A stretch of DNA of 64,000 bases, taken from the NCBI GenBank assembly GCA_029204225.1, contig CM055102.1:25894922-25958921 (forward strand), in the 5' to 3' direction. Shown piece after piece: positions 23,760 to 36,766 of this stretch; within the stretch, counting starts at the first letter, position 1; every line of letters begins with the position of its first letter. Position numbers and translations under genes: made by a program. The notes beneath the pieces were generated by a model. The model had not been told where the DNA came from and made no database searches. It saw only the letters and a list, made by a program, of their open reading frames with translations. Origin of the DNA: Diphasiastrum complanatum (Eukaryota > Streptophyta > Lycopodiopsida > Lycopodiales > Lycopodiaceae).

Positions 23760-24304
23760 TGGGTGACGTGGATATGGCTATTTGCTTTTGAAACAAAATA
23801 TAACCGAATGTATTTGAAGGCCAATTTTTTGAAATAAATTTAGTCCTTCAAACTTCACCCACTACATGAGTTGCTTAGGGCTATTTTCAAACTTGGGATG
23901 CCATGTACTTATATCTAAGAAATTTGTTCCCGCATCTCATAAAATGGCTTTGTCCTTAATGTAAATGTTGTATATGAGTCACATTACTAATGTTTCAAAA
24001 AACAAAAGAACACCTAAAACTTTCCTAGCAAAAGAAAGAGACTTGTCAATAATTCTTTTGTTTTTCAAGTTCTATGTTTTGGACATACTCTCCAATATTC
24101 TTTAATAATTTGTGTGATTTGAGAATCTAGTGAGTTATGATTGACGAATCATAAGATCCTCGTCATTTAAGGTTGACAAATTATAATTCACACTTGATTG
24201 TTGTTGGAAATACAATAAATTAGAAATGATGAGTGACTCTTGTTTTTGTTCTTGTTTCTTTTCTTTATTGTTCTGTGGATGGAACCTGTTTAAGGGAGGA
24301 AGAA
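23760..24304. other. non-coding, possible 3' internal end of a gypsy element
   Basis: No coding region. The stretch ends in a purine-rich tract (aagggaggaagaa) just before a TGTTGTGACA sequence. That is the usual polypurine-tract/LTR arrangement in many plant gypsy elements. Confidence 0.35.
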
Positions 24305-24724
24305 TGTTGTGACATCCTTACCTTGTCAAAAGGATATTAAAATGTCCTTAGGTAAGGCAGTCAGGCCTTCGATGACATATTTTTAGGTAGGACTCTATGG
24401 GGCCCATGGATGCTTAGTTAATGGGTAGGACTTAAACTCCATTGCTTGTGACGGTTGTTGATCTAGAATGCATGGGGTTGCATGGGGCACATGCATAAAC
24501 CACCAAACTCTATATATACTAGTAGAAACTCACCCTGTTGTATTATTTGAATACTGATTTTCGTTACATATTTTCTCTATATCATTATGCAAATTCATCT
24601 CCAGTTGGTTGGGTGGGTTGACCTCCACCAATCTTTCTTGCGTTCCTTTTTCTATCTTAATTAGCAACATGAATGAATCTAGATTAACAATGGATTTAGG
24701 GAGATAGAGAGAATCAATCCAACA
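24305..24724 (+). repeat. putative gypsy LTR (low confidence)
   Basis: Begins TGTTGTGACATCC after a purine tract, contains tatatatact near 24515 and could end at AATCCAACA. The flanking 5-mers do not match, so a target duplication is not supported and the 3' limit is a guess. Confidence 0.35.
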
Positions 24725-24730
24725 CAAACT

Positions 24731-24758
24731 CCCCCCCCCCCCCCCCCCCCCTTTTTTT
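24731..24758. repeat. C21-T7 homopolymer run
   Basis: Twenty-one C followed by seven T. A run like this is prone to slippage and to assembly or sequencing error. Confidence 0.95.
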
Positions 24759-25328
24759 ATATTGGAATTTTAACTCCACTTCAAACCTTCTACACCTCAT
24801 TCGATCTAGTTGCCTATGTATATGTTATCAGCTATTCTATTCAGGTGTCCACAATAGAGTCCTAGACTTGATTATTTACTCAAAAAACTACTATAGACAA
24901 AGAACTTGCATAAATACACACAAGATTGAGACGGGCTCAACACTACTCGAAGTCAACCAAATAAGTCAAACAAATGTCAAAAGGTCACCACTCACAAGAG
25001 TCAGATCCTTTGATAGTTAACAATTCTTTGATAGTCAACAATCTCTCGACTTGACAATCCTTCGACAAGTCAACGATCAACACTATCGACTCAACACTCT
25101 TTGGGAGACATTCGAATCTAACGGCAGTGAGGTTTGGATTTAGAGACCAGTGGTGTAGTAGCGGATGTATAGGTGATAGGTGCTGGTACAACATGATACC
25201 ATGATTTGTGCAAGCCTAGTCATGTATGTGATGTATTTGTATTGGTTTGCATGAATGTGCGCTTGCATGTTACCTTGTCAAGATCTGAGTCAGATTTATA
25301 TGTGTTTATGCATTTGCTACGTCAGGAA
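24759..25328. other. non-coding, nothing recognised
   Basis: Contains short repeats such as tttgatagt near 25010-25035 but no gene or element ends. Confidence 0.4.
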
Positions 25329-25844
25329 CAAAGTGTGAGAGATTAACTTATTTAATCATATTTGCTATATTTTCATATTTGGCATACTGAGGCCAGCTTT
25401 GCTTTTAGACTTAGAGATTGACTTTTTAAAGTTCATTAGTCTAAATGTCATTTGAATAAACACTTTTTGAAAGTGTGGGAAAGTTAGAATGCGAGTTTGA
25501 GTAGATTCAAATTTGAATAGTTGGGTACATTGAATCTAGACCCAAAAATAGTAGAGTTAACATTTTGGTGGGAAAGCCAAGTGGCCAAATAGGGTTTGGA
25601 CCGACTATAAAAGGATGTAACTCATGGAGAGAGTGATCTTCTCTCTTCTTTATCTCATTTCATGCTTATACATGGTTCTCTTGGGTTCTACTATCCATTG
25701 GTGCATTATACTTGTGATTGCAAATAGTTTTATGTGTAGAATGATCTATATTTGTTATTTTCGGATCCACACGTGTGAAATACAGTAGCTTGCTGGTTTT
25801 GTACAGACAGCAATAGTACTTTATCATTTCATTCAACCAAGAAT

Positions 25845-27385
25845 TTGCTTAGTGTGAGTCAAATGCTAAGTAAAGGCCTCAAGGTGGAGTTTGATGGAGA
25901 TGCTTGCATGATCAAAAGGAAGGATGTCTTGACTAGAATAAGTAAAAGGAAAGGGAAGTTGTTCAAACTAGATGCTTGTGTTATTGCTAACCAGGTTGGA
26001 TGTGTTGCAAGGGAGCAAATGCCTATTCAAGAGGTTTGGCATAAAAGGATGAGACACCTCAACTTCAAGTCATTGGAGGTAATGGCTAGGAAGAAAAGAT
26101 TGTGATAGGTCTTCCAATTTCGTTAAGTGGCATCAAACATGTTTGTGAGTCTTGTGCTTTGTCTAAGTCACATAGACAACCTTATACTAGATCTATTTCT
26201 AGATCTACAAAGCCTTTTCAACTTGTACATTCGAATATTCGTGGATTTACTACAATTAGCAATAGTGGAGCTAAGATGTATGTAACATTCATTGATGATT
26301 TTAGTAGATTTTGTTGGATCTATCTACTAAAGAGCAAGGATGAAGTGTATGATGTCTTTATCAAGTTCAAGAATGCAAGGGAGAACCAATTCTCCACAAA
26401 GATCAAGTGCTTGAGAGGTGACAATGGTGGTGAGTACATATCTAACAAGTTCAAGGCCTTTTGTGATGAGCATGGGATCAAGAGGGAGTATACAACATCA
26501 AGGACCCCACAACAAAATGGAGTGGCTGAAAGGAAGAATAGAACTTTATGTGAAAGTGCTAAAGCTATGAGGTTAAGTGCTAATCTTGACAAACCATTTT
26601 GGGATCAAGCTTTGTTGTGTGCCAATTTCTTTAGGTGGCCGAGTGCTATTTTGGATGGAAGGACACCTTTTGAGATGCTATTCAAGAGGAGGCCGAGTGT
26701 CAACTTTCTAAGAACCTTTGGATGCACATGCTATGTCAACATTACTCTTGATGATAGGACCAAGGAGGATCCATCTTCAAGAAGAGGTATTTTTGTTGGA
26801 TATAGTGAGGTGAGTAAAGCCTACAAGGTTTACATTCCTTCTACTAACAAAGTGATTGTTGGTAGAGATGTCATTTTTTATGAGGAAAACATTCCAAAGG
26901 TGTCTTCAAGCATGATTGATGGTAAAGTAGATGGTTCTAACATCCTTGATGTTGATGAGAAGGATCCTACTTTAGATAATGGTGATGATGGACCTTCATC
27001 AAGTCAAAAGCCAAGGAGAACATCAAGTGAAAGACAAGTACCTTCAAGGCTCACATATGATCAAAAGGGTAAGCAAGTAGTTTCTGGAAATTATGTTGCT
27101 TTCCTAACCTCTTTAGATGAGCCTACAAGTGTAGATCAAGCAAGGAAAGAAGAGGAGTGGATCCAAGCAATGGATCTTGAGTATCAAGCTCTTATGAAGA
27201 CTTTTGGAGGATCTTCTTGTGTACATGGAGCTATGCAAGTGGATGGATGTTATCTTGCTGTAAAATCAAGTAATGGATGTGAAAAACAAATTTTGTTCAA
27301 TGACTTTGATGGTCAAGTTGAAGATCAAGAGGTTGATCTCAAAGCGCTTCAACTAGTCAAAAGGAAGGTGGCAATTTGGAACTAG
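25845..27385 (+). pseudogene. copia C pre-integrase and integrase reading frames
   Basis: The first frame (25845-26105) reads MLSVSQMLSKGLKVEF through WHKRMRHLNFKSLE, ends in a stop, and is followed by a shifted frame from 26102. That frame holds CESCALSKSH, VTFIDDFSRFCWIY, LRGDNGGEYIS and NGVAERKNRT, the integrase core, followed by the C-terminal region with DVIFYEENIPK. The first catalytic Asp appears as Asn (HSNIRG, where HSDI is usual), and the zinc-domain motif HLNF is preceded by R instead of G. After EYQALMK at about 27200 the frame continues 60 codons in unrelated sequence. Confidence 0.9.
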
Positions 27386-27928
27386 TCAAAAGCATCAAAG
27401 GAGAGGTAATTGTCAAAGATGTTATGGATCTGTTTTTGCAGCATATTTAAGACTTAAGTAAGGTCAAAGGAGGACCAAGGAAGTGTTGTTCAAGTTTACT
27501 TTACTTGTTCTGTCTCATGTTTGAGCATTTTCATGTGGATGTGTGCAAATTGTCAAGATATGGTAAAACTAGCTACATTGATGAACATCATTTTGATGTT
27601 GGATTTATACTAGCATTCTTGGCTGGTTTTGTTGATGGAAATGAAGCTATTTGAGGTTCATTATGTCACTCATTCATGTTCAACTCATCAAGGTATGATG
27701 GTATCTTGAGGCAAGATGAAGATGGAGGCTCATTCATGGAGTATTATGGTGGATACAAGGCAACAAAGGACAAAGAAGGAGGAGACATGCAAGCAAAAGT
27801 TGATCACTCACATTTATTGTTTGTTTGCTATATTTTTCCAGGGAATTCAGAGGTGGAAGCATGGTGGAATCATCTCATTTACATTCTATGTGATTCTTCA
27901 TGTCTCATTGAAATGGTATTGCAAAATC
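27200..27928 (+). other. foreign segment replacing RT inside copia C
   Basis: Between the RT N-terminal junction (EYQALMK) and the RNase H tail (REQVIAKEVELQYVSS) lie about 729 bases. They have no similarity to the corresponding copia sequence seen in the sister element at 49930-51238. The first 185 bases are open and translate to a phrase with SSCVHGAMQVDGCYLAV and NDFDGQVEDQEVD. A second open frame covers 27676-28101. I do not recognise the source. It may be captured host or other-element DNA. Confidence 0.7.
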
Positions 27929-28096
27929 TTGTGAGGGAGCAAGTCATTGCAAAGGAGGTGGAGCTTCAATATGTGTCTTCAAGGGAATGTGTAGCTGATA
28001 TCTTCACCAAATCATTGAGAAATGACTTGTTCATGAAGCATAGGACATCACTTGGAGTGTTATCAAATTCTATGCTAAAACTAGTTGAAGAGGGAG

Positions 28097-28742
28097 TGTA
28101 AAAGATTCAACTAGTTTCATCATATTTGCTATATTTCCATATTTGGCATATTGAGGCCAACTTTGTTTTTAGACTTAGAGATTGACTTTTCAAAGTTCAT
28201 TAGTCTAAATGTCACTTGAATAAACACTTTTTGAAAGTGTGGGAAAGTTATAATGCGAGTTTGAGTAGATTCAAATTTGAATAGTTGGGTACATTGAATC
28301 TAGACCCAAAAGTAGTAGGATTAGCATTTTGGTGGGAAAGCCAAGTGGCCAAGGGTTTGGACCTGTTATAAAAGGATGTAACTCGTGGAGAGAGTGACCT
28401 TCTCTCTTCTTTATCTCATTTCATGCTTATACATGGTTCTTTTGGGTCCTACTATCCATTGGTGCACTATACTTGTGATTGCATGCAATTTTATGTGTAG
28501 AATGATCTATATTTGTTATTTTTGGATCCACACGTGTGAAATGCAATAGCTTGCTAGTTTTGTACGAATAGCAACAGTACTTTATAATTTCATTCAAGTT
28601 TGATCAAGTTATATTGTTGTTTGCATCTCATTTTGTGTGTAGATGCTGATTTTTCTACGTTGGTGAGATTGGTAGTGTATTTCTCTTTCTAACCAAAGAT
28701 CTTTCAAGTGGATTGGATCATCATGATCTGAGATCCTTCACA
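28097..28742 (+). repeat. copia C 3' LTR (646 bp)
   Basis: Starts TGTAAAAG right after the gaagaggga purine tract, ends CCTTCACA and contains ttataaaagg as promoter. Its homologues are the two 650-bp LTRs at 47712 and 51407. Confidence 0.93.
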
Positions 28743-28747
28743 CAAAG

Positions 28748-29540
28748 TAATCATTTGTATGCTCATTGGCTTGTTGTTTTGTCTACTAGTTGTCTATCTG
28801 GTGAGGGTACAGTCCTATAGTGGCAGTAAGATTTTTTCAAGTTGAGTCTCAATAGCTCATTTATGTTAGTTTTACAAGTCGGTGCTTGTATGTGCCTGAT
28901 AGGATGTCAGCCTAGCTAGGTGGAGGATGTAAGTCACATGGTGACAATGGGATTTTCTCAGTTTGAGCCATGTTTCTCATGTGATCCACTTGTGTTTAAG
29001 TTAGATTGGGGACAAGTCAATTGGTCAAGAGTGTGATAGACTCTCTATGTGAGCATTGTGTTTGCATGATACTTTGTGAGTCAAACCTGGTGGTTTGTTG
29101 GCGTGCGTGAGTGTGATTCAAGTACAAAGTAGCAAGGATATGTATAATATCTTTTGGAGACTCTAGACGTTGCTACAGTTTGCATTTCTTTACTCCTATC
29201 ACATTCAAGCTTAAAAGAAAAAGTTAGAAATCAAATCTGATTTTAGTAGTGTAAGCTCTAAATGTGATATTATAAGTATTGTACAATTAACTATATTTTT
29301 CTGTATTTGGGACTTGATTCACCATCGATATATCAATCGGACACTAGTCCCATAGTCGGCTACTTGGATGAGCCGAGTAGTCACACGTAGGAAAAATTAA
29401 CCTATGCAATGTGTCATATCCATGACCAGTATATAGGATTTAGTATACTCCTAGTCTTGGATACACGGTACACCAATGAATCAAGTTGTTAGTTATGCCA
29501 CGTCATAATGGACGTGACCCAAAAGTAACTAATATCCTTG
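28748..29540. other. non-coding, nothing recognised
   Basis: No coding region. It lies between copia C and the LTR-like pair that follows. Confidence 0.4.
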
Positions 29541-29912
29541 TGAGGCCCAGAACACACTAGATGGAGTTAGTACAAGGTTTGGGACCGCATGTGCATGTGT
29601 AGAGTTATTAATAGCAATTCTATGAATACGGGATCCATGCATAGAGACTCTATTCTAGATGAATCTATGTATAGGGGAGTTGGGACCTTACATGAGTAAG
29701 TGCACAGGTGGTTCTAGGCTCTATATAAGGAGGCCAAACTAGCCCTGCTACCTCACCTTATGGTTGATTCAGACCATCACTCTACTTTCATGCTTCCTAT
29801 TACTTGGCTTGGGGGTGAAGCTTCTAGAGTTTGATTGGTTTCTTCTACTTGGTTGGGTGGTTTTTCCATAGTGTGTTTGTCTTGTAAGCAGGATCTTGAG
29901 GAGCTTTCTCTT
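29541..29912 (+). repeat. 5' LTR of the non-autonomous element
   Basis: Aligns with 30964-31302 from TGAGGCCCAG onward and carries tctatataagg as TATA region. The exact ends are uncertain by a few bases. Confidence 0.75.
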
Positions 29913-29916
29913 ATAG

Positions 29917-29928
29917 TGGTATCAGAGC
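29917..29928 (+). other. primer-binding site, initiator-Met tRNA
   Basis: TGGTATCAGAGC follows the 5' LTR. It is the standard plant retrotransposon PBS. Confidence 0.88.
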
Positions 29929-30963
29929 AAGGCTTAGGAAGATGGGAGAACTTAGAGAAGTGCTATTTTTTGTCGAAATTTTGGTGCAGATCAATGATAA
30001 TTTTCTTCCAAGTGTATAGCAAGATGGCAAGTGGGTGTATTATCTTGGTTTCAATTTGCATGTTGCTAAGATCCATTACTCTCAAGAATTTTTGGGGTTT
30101 ATGAAGAATTGTCTTGGAAAGCCAATTTGTGATGGTTTTTTGGAGTTTTTTCTTGTGTAGCTCAAATCTTATGTATATTTTAATTTTCCAGCAAGTTTAC
30201 TTTCATTTTAGGGATCATTAATGATTAAATTAATGATGCATGTCGGATCTTTCGATGGTTTACGGTTCTAGGCTATGTTTTGGTCAAAATTGCTTGTTTT
30301 TTCATGCTTTTTGACTCAAAATTGATAGTAAGAACACAAATCCAGCAAGTTCAAATCAATTAGATGGCTATAATTCTGTAAATTGGTTTGCATGTGCTAG
30401 AGAGAAAAATTGCATGTCATGAATTTCCACTTTATAGTGAAGAAAAAACCGAAAAATAGCCACAAATCATCCTTTTTGCTTATTTTTTTCATAAAGTTGG
30501 ATAGTAGATGGCTATAAAACACCATGTAGAGCTTGTAAAGTGGTGAACCAAAGTCTTTGGAATCTGTCCTTGAAGCTAGAGCCAATAATTTCATGAATTG
30601 GGCTTGTAGAATGTCAAAAAAGACCAAAAAATGACTTATTTTTGTGGTTTTTGGGGGATGGATTGCTCCCAATCCATAAGGAGATCATGCTGAAAACTTT
30701 TACAAAATAATTAGCATTTCTTTTTACCTTCCCAGCAAGCTATCAAACCTGTAAATTGATGGCCGATGGCTTATGCTTTGTCTCCATCAAGTTTGAAGCT
30801 ATTCTGACTTCTACAAACCAAGAAATCTTTGTTCTCAGTTTGAATGCTTCCTAGAAGTCTTATAGAGCATTTTTTTTTAGACTGTTGGTAGCATCACTTT
30901 TGGGCTAGGATGGGTGTTTGCACGTTTTTATAGCATATTGCCTTGTGAAGTGCGTCCTACTAC

Positions 30964-31302
30964 TGAATTATAATACACTAAATAGAGTTAGTACAAGGTT
31001 TGGGACCGTATGTGCATGTGTAGAGTTATCAATAGCAATTCTATGAATAGAGGATCCATGCATAGAGACTCTATTCTAGATAAATCTATGTATAGGGGAG
31101 TTGGGACCTTGCATGACTGAGTGCACAGGTGGTTCTAGGCTCTATATAAGGAGGCCAAACTCGCCCTACTACCTCACCTTATGGTTGATGCATTGCCAGG
31201 CTCTCACTCTACTTTCATGCTTCCTTTCCTTGGCTCGGGGGTGAAGCTTCTAGAGTTTAATTAATTGCTTCTACTTGGTTGAGTGGTTTCTCCATAATGT
31301 GA
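30964..31302 (+). repeat. 3' LTR of the non-autonomous element
   Basis: Direct copy of the 5' LTR with scattered substitutions. It is abutted by copia fragment D. Confidence 0.75.
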
Positions 31303-31304
31303 CT

Positions 31305-32499
31305 CGTCAAGCTTAGAAAGCTTTTTACGTGGTTCAATAGGATTGTTCACTGACTTGCAATCCTACAACCTAAACCTGTGCAGCAAATCTCTGACATACT
31401 TCACCTGTGTTAGACTCACTTCATGTCCTTTTTGCCACACCTCCACTCCAAGGCAATAATGCATTAGGCTGAGATCTGTCATCTCGAATTGTTCCATGAG
31501 GTCTTTCTTGATCATGTCTATCATCTCTTGATTATTTCCCGTGATAATTAAGTCATCAACATAAAGAGCAATCAAAGCAACCATACCATCAAAGCATAAG
31601 ACATAAACATTTGGATCAGAATGTGTTCTCACCATCCCCTTAGAACGAAAGTAGGCATCAATCCTGCTATACCACGCATGTGGTGCCTGTTTAAGACCAT
31701 AAAGCATTTTCTTCAAGCGACATACTTTATTCTCCTGTCCTTTCGCTACAAAGCCTTCAGGTTGATCCATGAACACCTCTTCTTCTAACTCACCATTTAG
31801 AAAAGCAGATTTCACATCCATATGATGCAAAGGCCAACCAAAATGTGAAGCTAAAACAACAAGTAGACGTAGAGTATTCCACTCACATACTGGCACAAAG
31901 GTCTCCTCATAGTCAATTCTTTTACTTTGTGCATACCCTTTGATCACCAATCTTGATTTGTGCTTTGCTATGCTTCCATCTGCATGGTACTTAGTCCTGT
32001 ATACCCATTTACAACCAATGGGTTTCTTGCCAACTGGTGGTTCCACTAAGTCGTATGTGTTATGCTTAGCAATTGACTCCATCTCCTCTCCCATGGCCTT
32101 GACCCAAATGTCATCATCCTTCGCTTCACCATAAGTCGAAGGTTCTTTGCTTTGAATAATGCTAAATAAGAGAGCATAATTTGCTTCATACCTTTCAGGT
32201 TGTGTCTTCTCTCTTGTTGATCTTCGTAGCTCTCCCTGTCTAGATGATCCTGGAAAGTCATCCATGTCGCGGCTCTCCAACAATCTCTCAAACCACTTAG
32301 GGAGCTTCCTATCAGGTGATCGGATTCCTGGTGAAAATGTATCCCACGGTACATCTTTCTCCTTGCGTTTGTCACCTGCAACTTCAATCATTCTTGCACC
32401 AAAGGGTTTGTCCCTACCTCTCCAACCTGTGTCTTGAGGTTGAGTAGTAGTATCTTGAGGTGTATCCTCGTGTCCATCACTAGGAAAGTCAATAAACAT
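31305..32499 (-). pseudogene. copia RT fragment (element D)
   Basis: A 378-codon frame on the minus strand covers the integrase C-terminal linker and most of the reverse transcriptase. Its landmarks are GCKWVYRTKYHADGS, AFLNGELEEEVFMDQPEGF, LYGLKQAPHAWY and the catalytic ALYVDDLIITG near 31550. It ends at a stop after HRFRL, but the same frame continues DCKSVNNPIEPRKK to about 31320, so the stop is a nonsense mutation. RNase H, LTRs and everything upstream of the linker are absent. The RT active site is intact. It differs in family from elements A, C and I. Confidence 0.9.
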
Positions 32500-32550
32500 A
32501 GAGATTCATCGCTGGGAGCGGCAACCTCGCCTTCACCTGCATATCAAAAG

Positions 32551-33599
<1,049 letters not shown>

Positions 33600-33600
<1 letters not shown>

Positions 33601-34239
33601 AAAATCTCAGCGAAGGTTCTTGACGAAAAGAGCAGTCTGGCAAACATTCTGAAGATTTGGCGAAAGTTGAATATTCGCCTAAGACCATCCTTCACCTAGG
33701 TGCTATAATAATTACAAATTTTTAGGATTTGAACCTCTAACCTGAATCCATTTGGAGGGTCGGCAAAGGTTCATAATGATGATTTGATGGTCGGCGAAGG
33801 TTCCCCAAATGACATAATATTGAAACCTGAGGTCAAAACATGTATTAACTGGTGAAAAGAACGTTCGGCCAACTCAGTGTGGGTACATCTGAGGTGGATC
33901 CTGCCTCTGAAAATTCGGCGAACGTTTCTAAAACTTGCTGTGCAAAATATGACCCAAAAAGTGGTTTTCCAAGTCATTTTCCATAAAGATTTCTAAAAAT
34001 ACTTTCCTTCAACTTTTCCTTGATCTAATGACATTTTTGACTTTTGCTCATCAGTCTTTTGAGTCATTTTTTTTATTTTCACTTTATTTTTATTCTCGCT
34101 TTTTTTTATGTCTTTTTCCAAAAAGAAAAATCACTCAAGTAATGAAAACAAATAAATTGTAAAAAAAAAAAAAAACTAAAATCATAGTGTCGGATCATGC
34201 TAGCTGAACTGGTGGAACAAGTTGCCAAAATTTGCATAA
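33600..34239 (-). repeat. 3' non-coding end / LTR region of gypsy E
   Basis: It shares a diffuse but clear similarity with 57470-57890 at the equivalent place of gypsy F: repeated ggcgaaggtt phrases, then ttttccaagtcattttcc, gacttttgctcatcagtct, a T-rich run and the gctgaactgg end of the polyprotein. LTR limits cannot be set. Confidence 0.55.
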
Positions 34240-35848
34240 TCAACTGCCATTCACTAGAGTGTCATATCGTTTTCCATCCAAATGTTCCAAAATAACATCT
34301 CCATAGTTCAATATTTCTTTAACTTTGTACGGTCCTTCACTTGTAAACTTCAATTTTTCTTTATCAGCTTTGTTTTGTACATTAGTGCTAGATCTCCTTC
34401 CTTCAGATATTTTTTGTGTAGTGGGCGATCGTGGGCGATCATGCCATGCCTTACCGTGGGCTTTCTCTGCTGCTAATGCATGAACTGCCATCAATCTGGT
34501 TCCACATAGTTTATGCAAAGCCGCATGACACATTTGTAAGGATGACACATCATCCAACCATTCTATTGTCGCTATGCATAGGGATGGTACCAAAAATTCA
34601 ATTGGCATAACAGCGTCTTGACTGCAGACAAGCATGAATGGCATTTGATTTGTACTACCCTTGTAAGTTGTTCTGAATGCCCATAATACTGAATAAAGCT
34701 TAGGTTTCCAATCAGAACGACTTGCTTCGACTGTTTTTGTCATAATGTTGCAAAGAATCTTATTGGAAGATTCAGCTTGACCATTACCCCTCGATAAGGA
34801 GTGCTAAAGCGATGAATAACGAAAAAATCTTCCAACCAGACACTTTATCATTTCATTCACAAAATGTGTTCCGCAATCACTTACAATCTCGATAGGACAT
34901 CCAAATCTAGTAATGATGTTTTCATAGAGGAACTTAGCCGTTGATTTTGCATCTGAAACTCGAATTGCTTTTGCTTCAACCCATTTGGTCATATAATCAG
35001 TTGCAACAATGATATATCTGGCTTGAAACCCTCGTGTCGCAAGATGAGTAGGACCAACATAGTCAAGGCCCCATTTTTCGAACGATGCTTGCGATAAAAC
35101 AAGATGTAAGGGTTCATAATTCTATCACGTAGGACGACGTGTTCGTTGACAAACGTCACATGATTGAATATAATTTTTTGTTTATGAAGTGTATGCCTCC
35201 AATATCCTGATTGTATAGGTTTGCGAATAGTGATATCTGTTGAAAAATTCCTCCACCCATTTCATCATGTGAAAACATGATAAGTTCAGGTACTTCATGC
35301 GGCAAAACACATCTTCGCAAAACATCATCCATTAATCGGCGATAAAATTGTCCAGCAATCAATTGATAAGGTTGTGCCTTAAGAATCAATTGTCTCTTTT
35401 GTACTTTGTCAATGAATTATTAGGTTGGCCTAGCATAAGATATTCAACAATATCGGTTGCCCACACAGGTAATGCTTCAACATAGAACAACGCAGCGTCT
35501 GGTAGTTCATCATCTACTTCAATATTAATTGGTGCTGTTTCAATCCTTGAAACATGATTGGCCAAATAGTGTTGTTTACTCTTTCGAACCACAACTTGAA
35601 AATCGAATTCGGTTAATAAAAGTAGCCATCATGCAATACGCCTCGTGTTACATGTCTTGTTCACCAAATAAAGTAACGACTGATGATCAACATAGATTAC
35701 AAAATGCGTTGCCAATAGATAATGTCGAAACTTCTTAACAGAGAAAATCATGGCCAACGTTTCACGTTCAGTTGTGAATAATTCTTCTCAGGATCTGCAA
35801 GCTGTCTGTTTGTAAACCTGATAGGATAATCTTTCTTATATTCACCTG

Positions 35849-36402
35849 TGTTGCATGTAATTAGCCCATGAGCTTACTAATGAATTGCCAAATATGGCCA
35901 TGGAGCTAAAGTAGACTAGAATTAGCCATTAGGACAGTTATAAGGTGGCTTGAACAACCCCGCTATATTTGGAAATAGCAAAGTTGTAATAATGGTTGTA
36001 AGACCCAATTTAGCCAAATAAAGCCCCAAACTTATAGTAGAAGTACAAATGACCACTACAAATAGCTGAGGTCATGGTAAATTTGGAGGCTATTGTTCAT
36101 TTTGTAATTTTGAGTTTTAAGAGATCTTGGAGCTTCTCTTGGAGAGCTTTCTTGATAGAGAAAGTGGTTCATGTGCCTAAAATCACATGAGAGCTTTGAT
36201 CATGCTCTAGAATCAGGCCCTATCTTGTGAATGATCAATAATCATGAATAAAGATACCTTACTTTGCCTATTTTGGTGGAGTTTTGCTACTTTTAGCTAT
36301 CTTCTTGATTTTTGACTAGTTTATTGATTTCTTGCATTTCCATTGTAATTTGATGTTTAATGAATGTATTAGATGTTTGAATGCTAAGGTTGGCACATGA
36401 CA
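35849..36402. other. foreign segment replacing the RT of gypsy E
   Basis: Similarity to gypsy F stops at cacctg (35848) and resumes near attggcgtatcc (36404), a span holding about 1.5 kb of RT in F. The segment starts TGTTGCATG and ends CATGACA, like an LTR, but no target duplication is present. An insertion followed by deletion is one explanation. Confidence 0.5.
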
Positions 36403-36766
36403 TTTATTGGCGTATCCAAAGTTCGATCAAGTAAGAAAATTTCACTCAATTCGGATTGATTATCTTGTTGACACATATAGCCTGCTATACAATCCACTAT
36501 TGCAAGAGCTTGATTCCAATTGACAGTGTCGGTTTGAGAGTCATAGTGGACTCCCAAAGTCTTCACTTGTCGATCACATGTATGATCCGTTGTTGATTAA
36601 TCGTCATCTCCTCTTTGGACTATTGGCTTGATAGTCCAAGTGATTGGATCTACTTTGACCGCACGCTCACGATTCTTAAAAAAGTAATTTTGTCGGTGCC
36701 CCAATTATGAATTACTTGCGCAACTCGTAACCATGGACATCTCAATAAAATTTGATATACATTTGG

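Larger units (their letters stand above)
25334..28742 (+). mobile_element. copia element C, complete insertion with TSD, internally rearranged
   Basis: The 5' LTR starts TGTGAGAG at 25334 and is cut short near 25836. The 3' LTR is 28097-28742, ending in CA. The 5-bp target duplication caaag is at 25329-25333 and 28743-28747. It is the same family as the element at 47712-52056. Gag, protease and the end of the 5' LTR are deleted; the LTR text joins directly to the pre-integrase region (KNLLSVSQMLSKG). The RT and most of RNase H are replaced by unrelated DNA at about 27200-27928. Confidence 0.93.
29541..31302 (+). mobile_element. non-autonomous LTR element (TRIM/LARD-like)
   Basis: Two direct repeats, 29541-29912 and 30964-31302, are highly similar and share ctctatataagg. 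They bracket about 1.05 kb of sequence without coding capacity. Just after the first repeat comes TGGTATCAGAGC at 29917-29928, the primer-binding site complementary to initiator-Met tRNA. This fixes the orientation as plus. The second repeat passes directly into a minus-strand copia fragment near 31305, so its 3' end is probably truncated. Confidence 0.8.

Noticed and set aside
24305-24724. Complete solo LTR with TSD
   Set aside because: The flanking 5-mers (aagaa and caaac) do not match, so only a low-confidence LTR call is kept.
24731-24751. C21 run as a functional element
   Set aside because: Most likely slippage or a sequencing/assembly artefact; nothing around it suggests a function.
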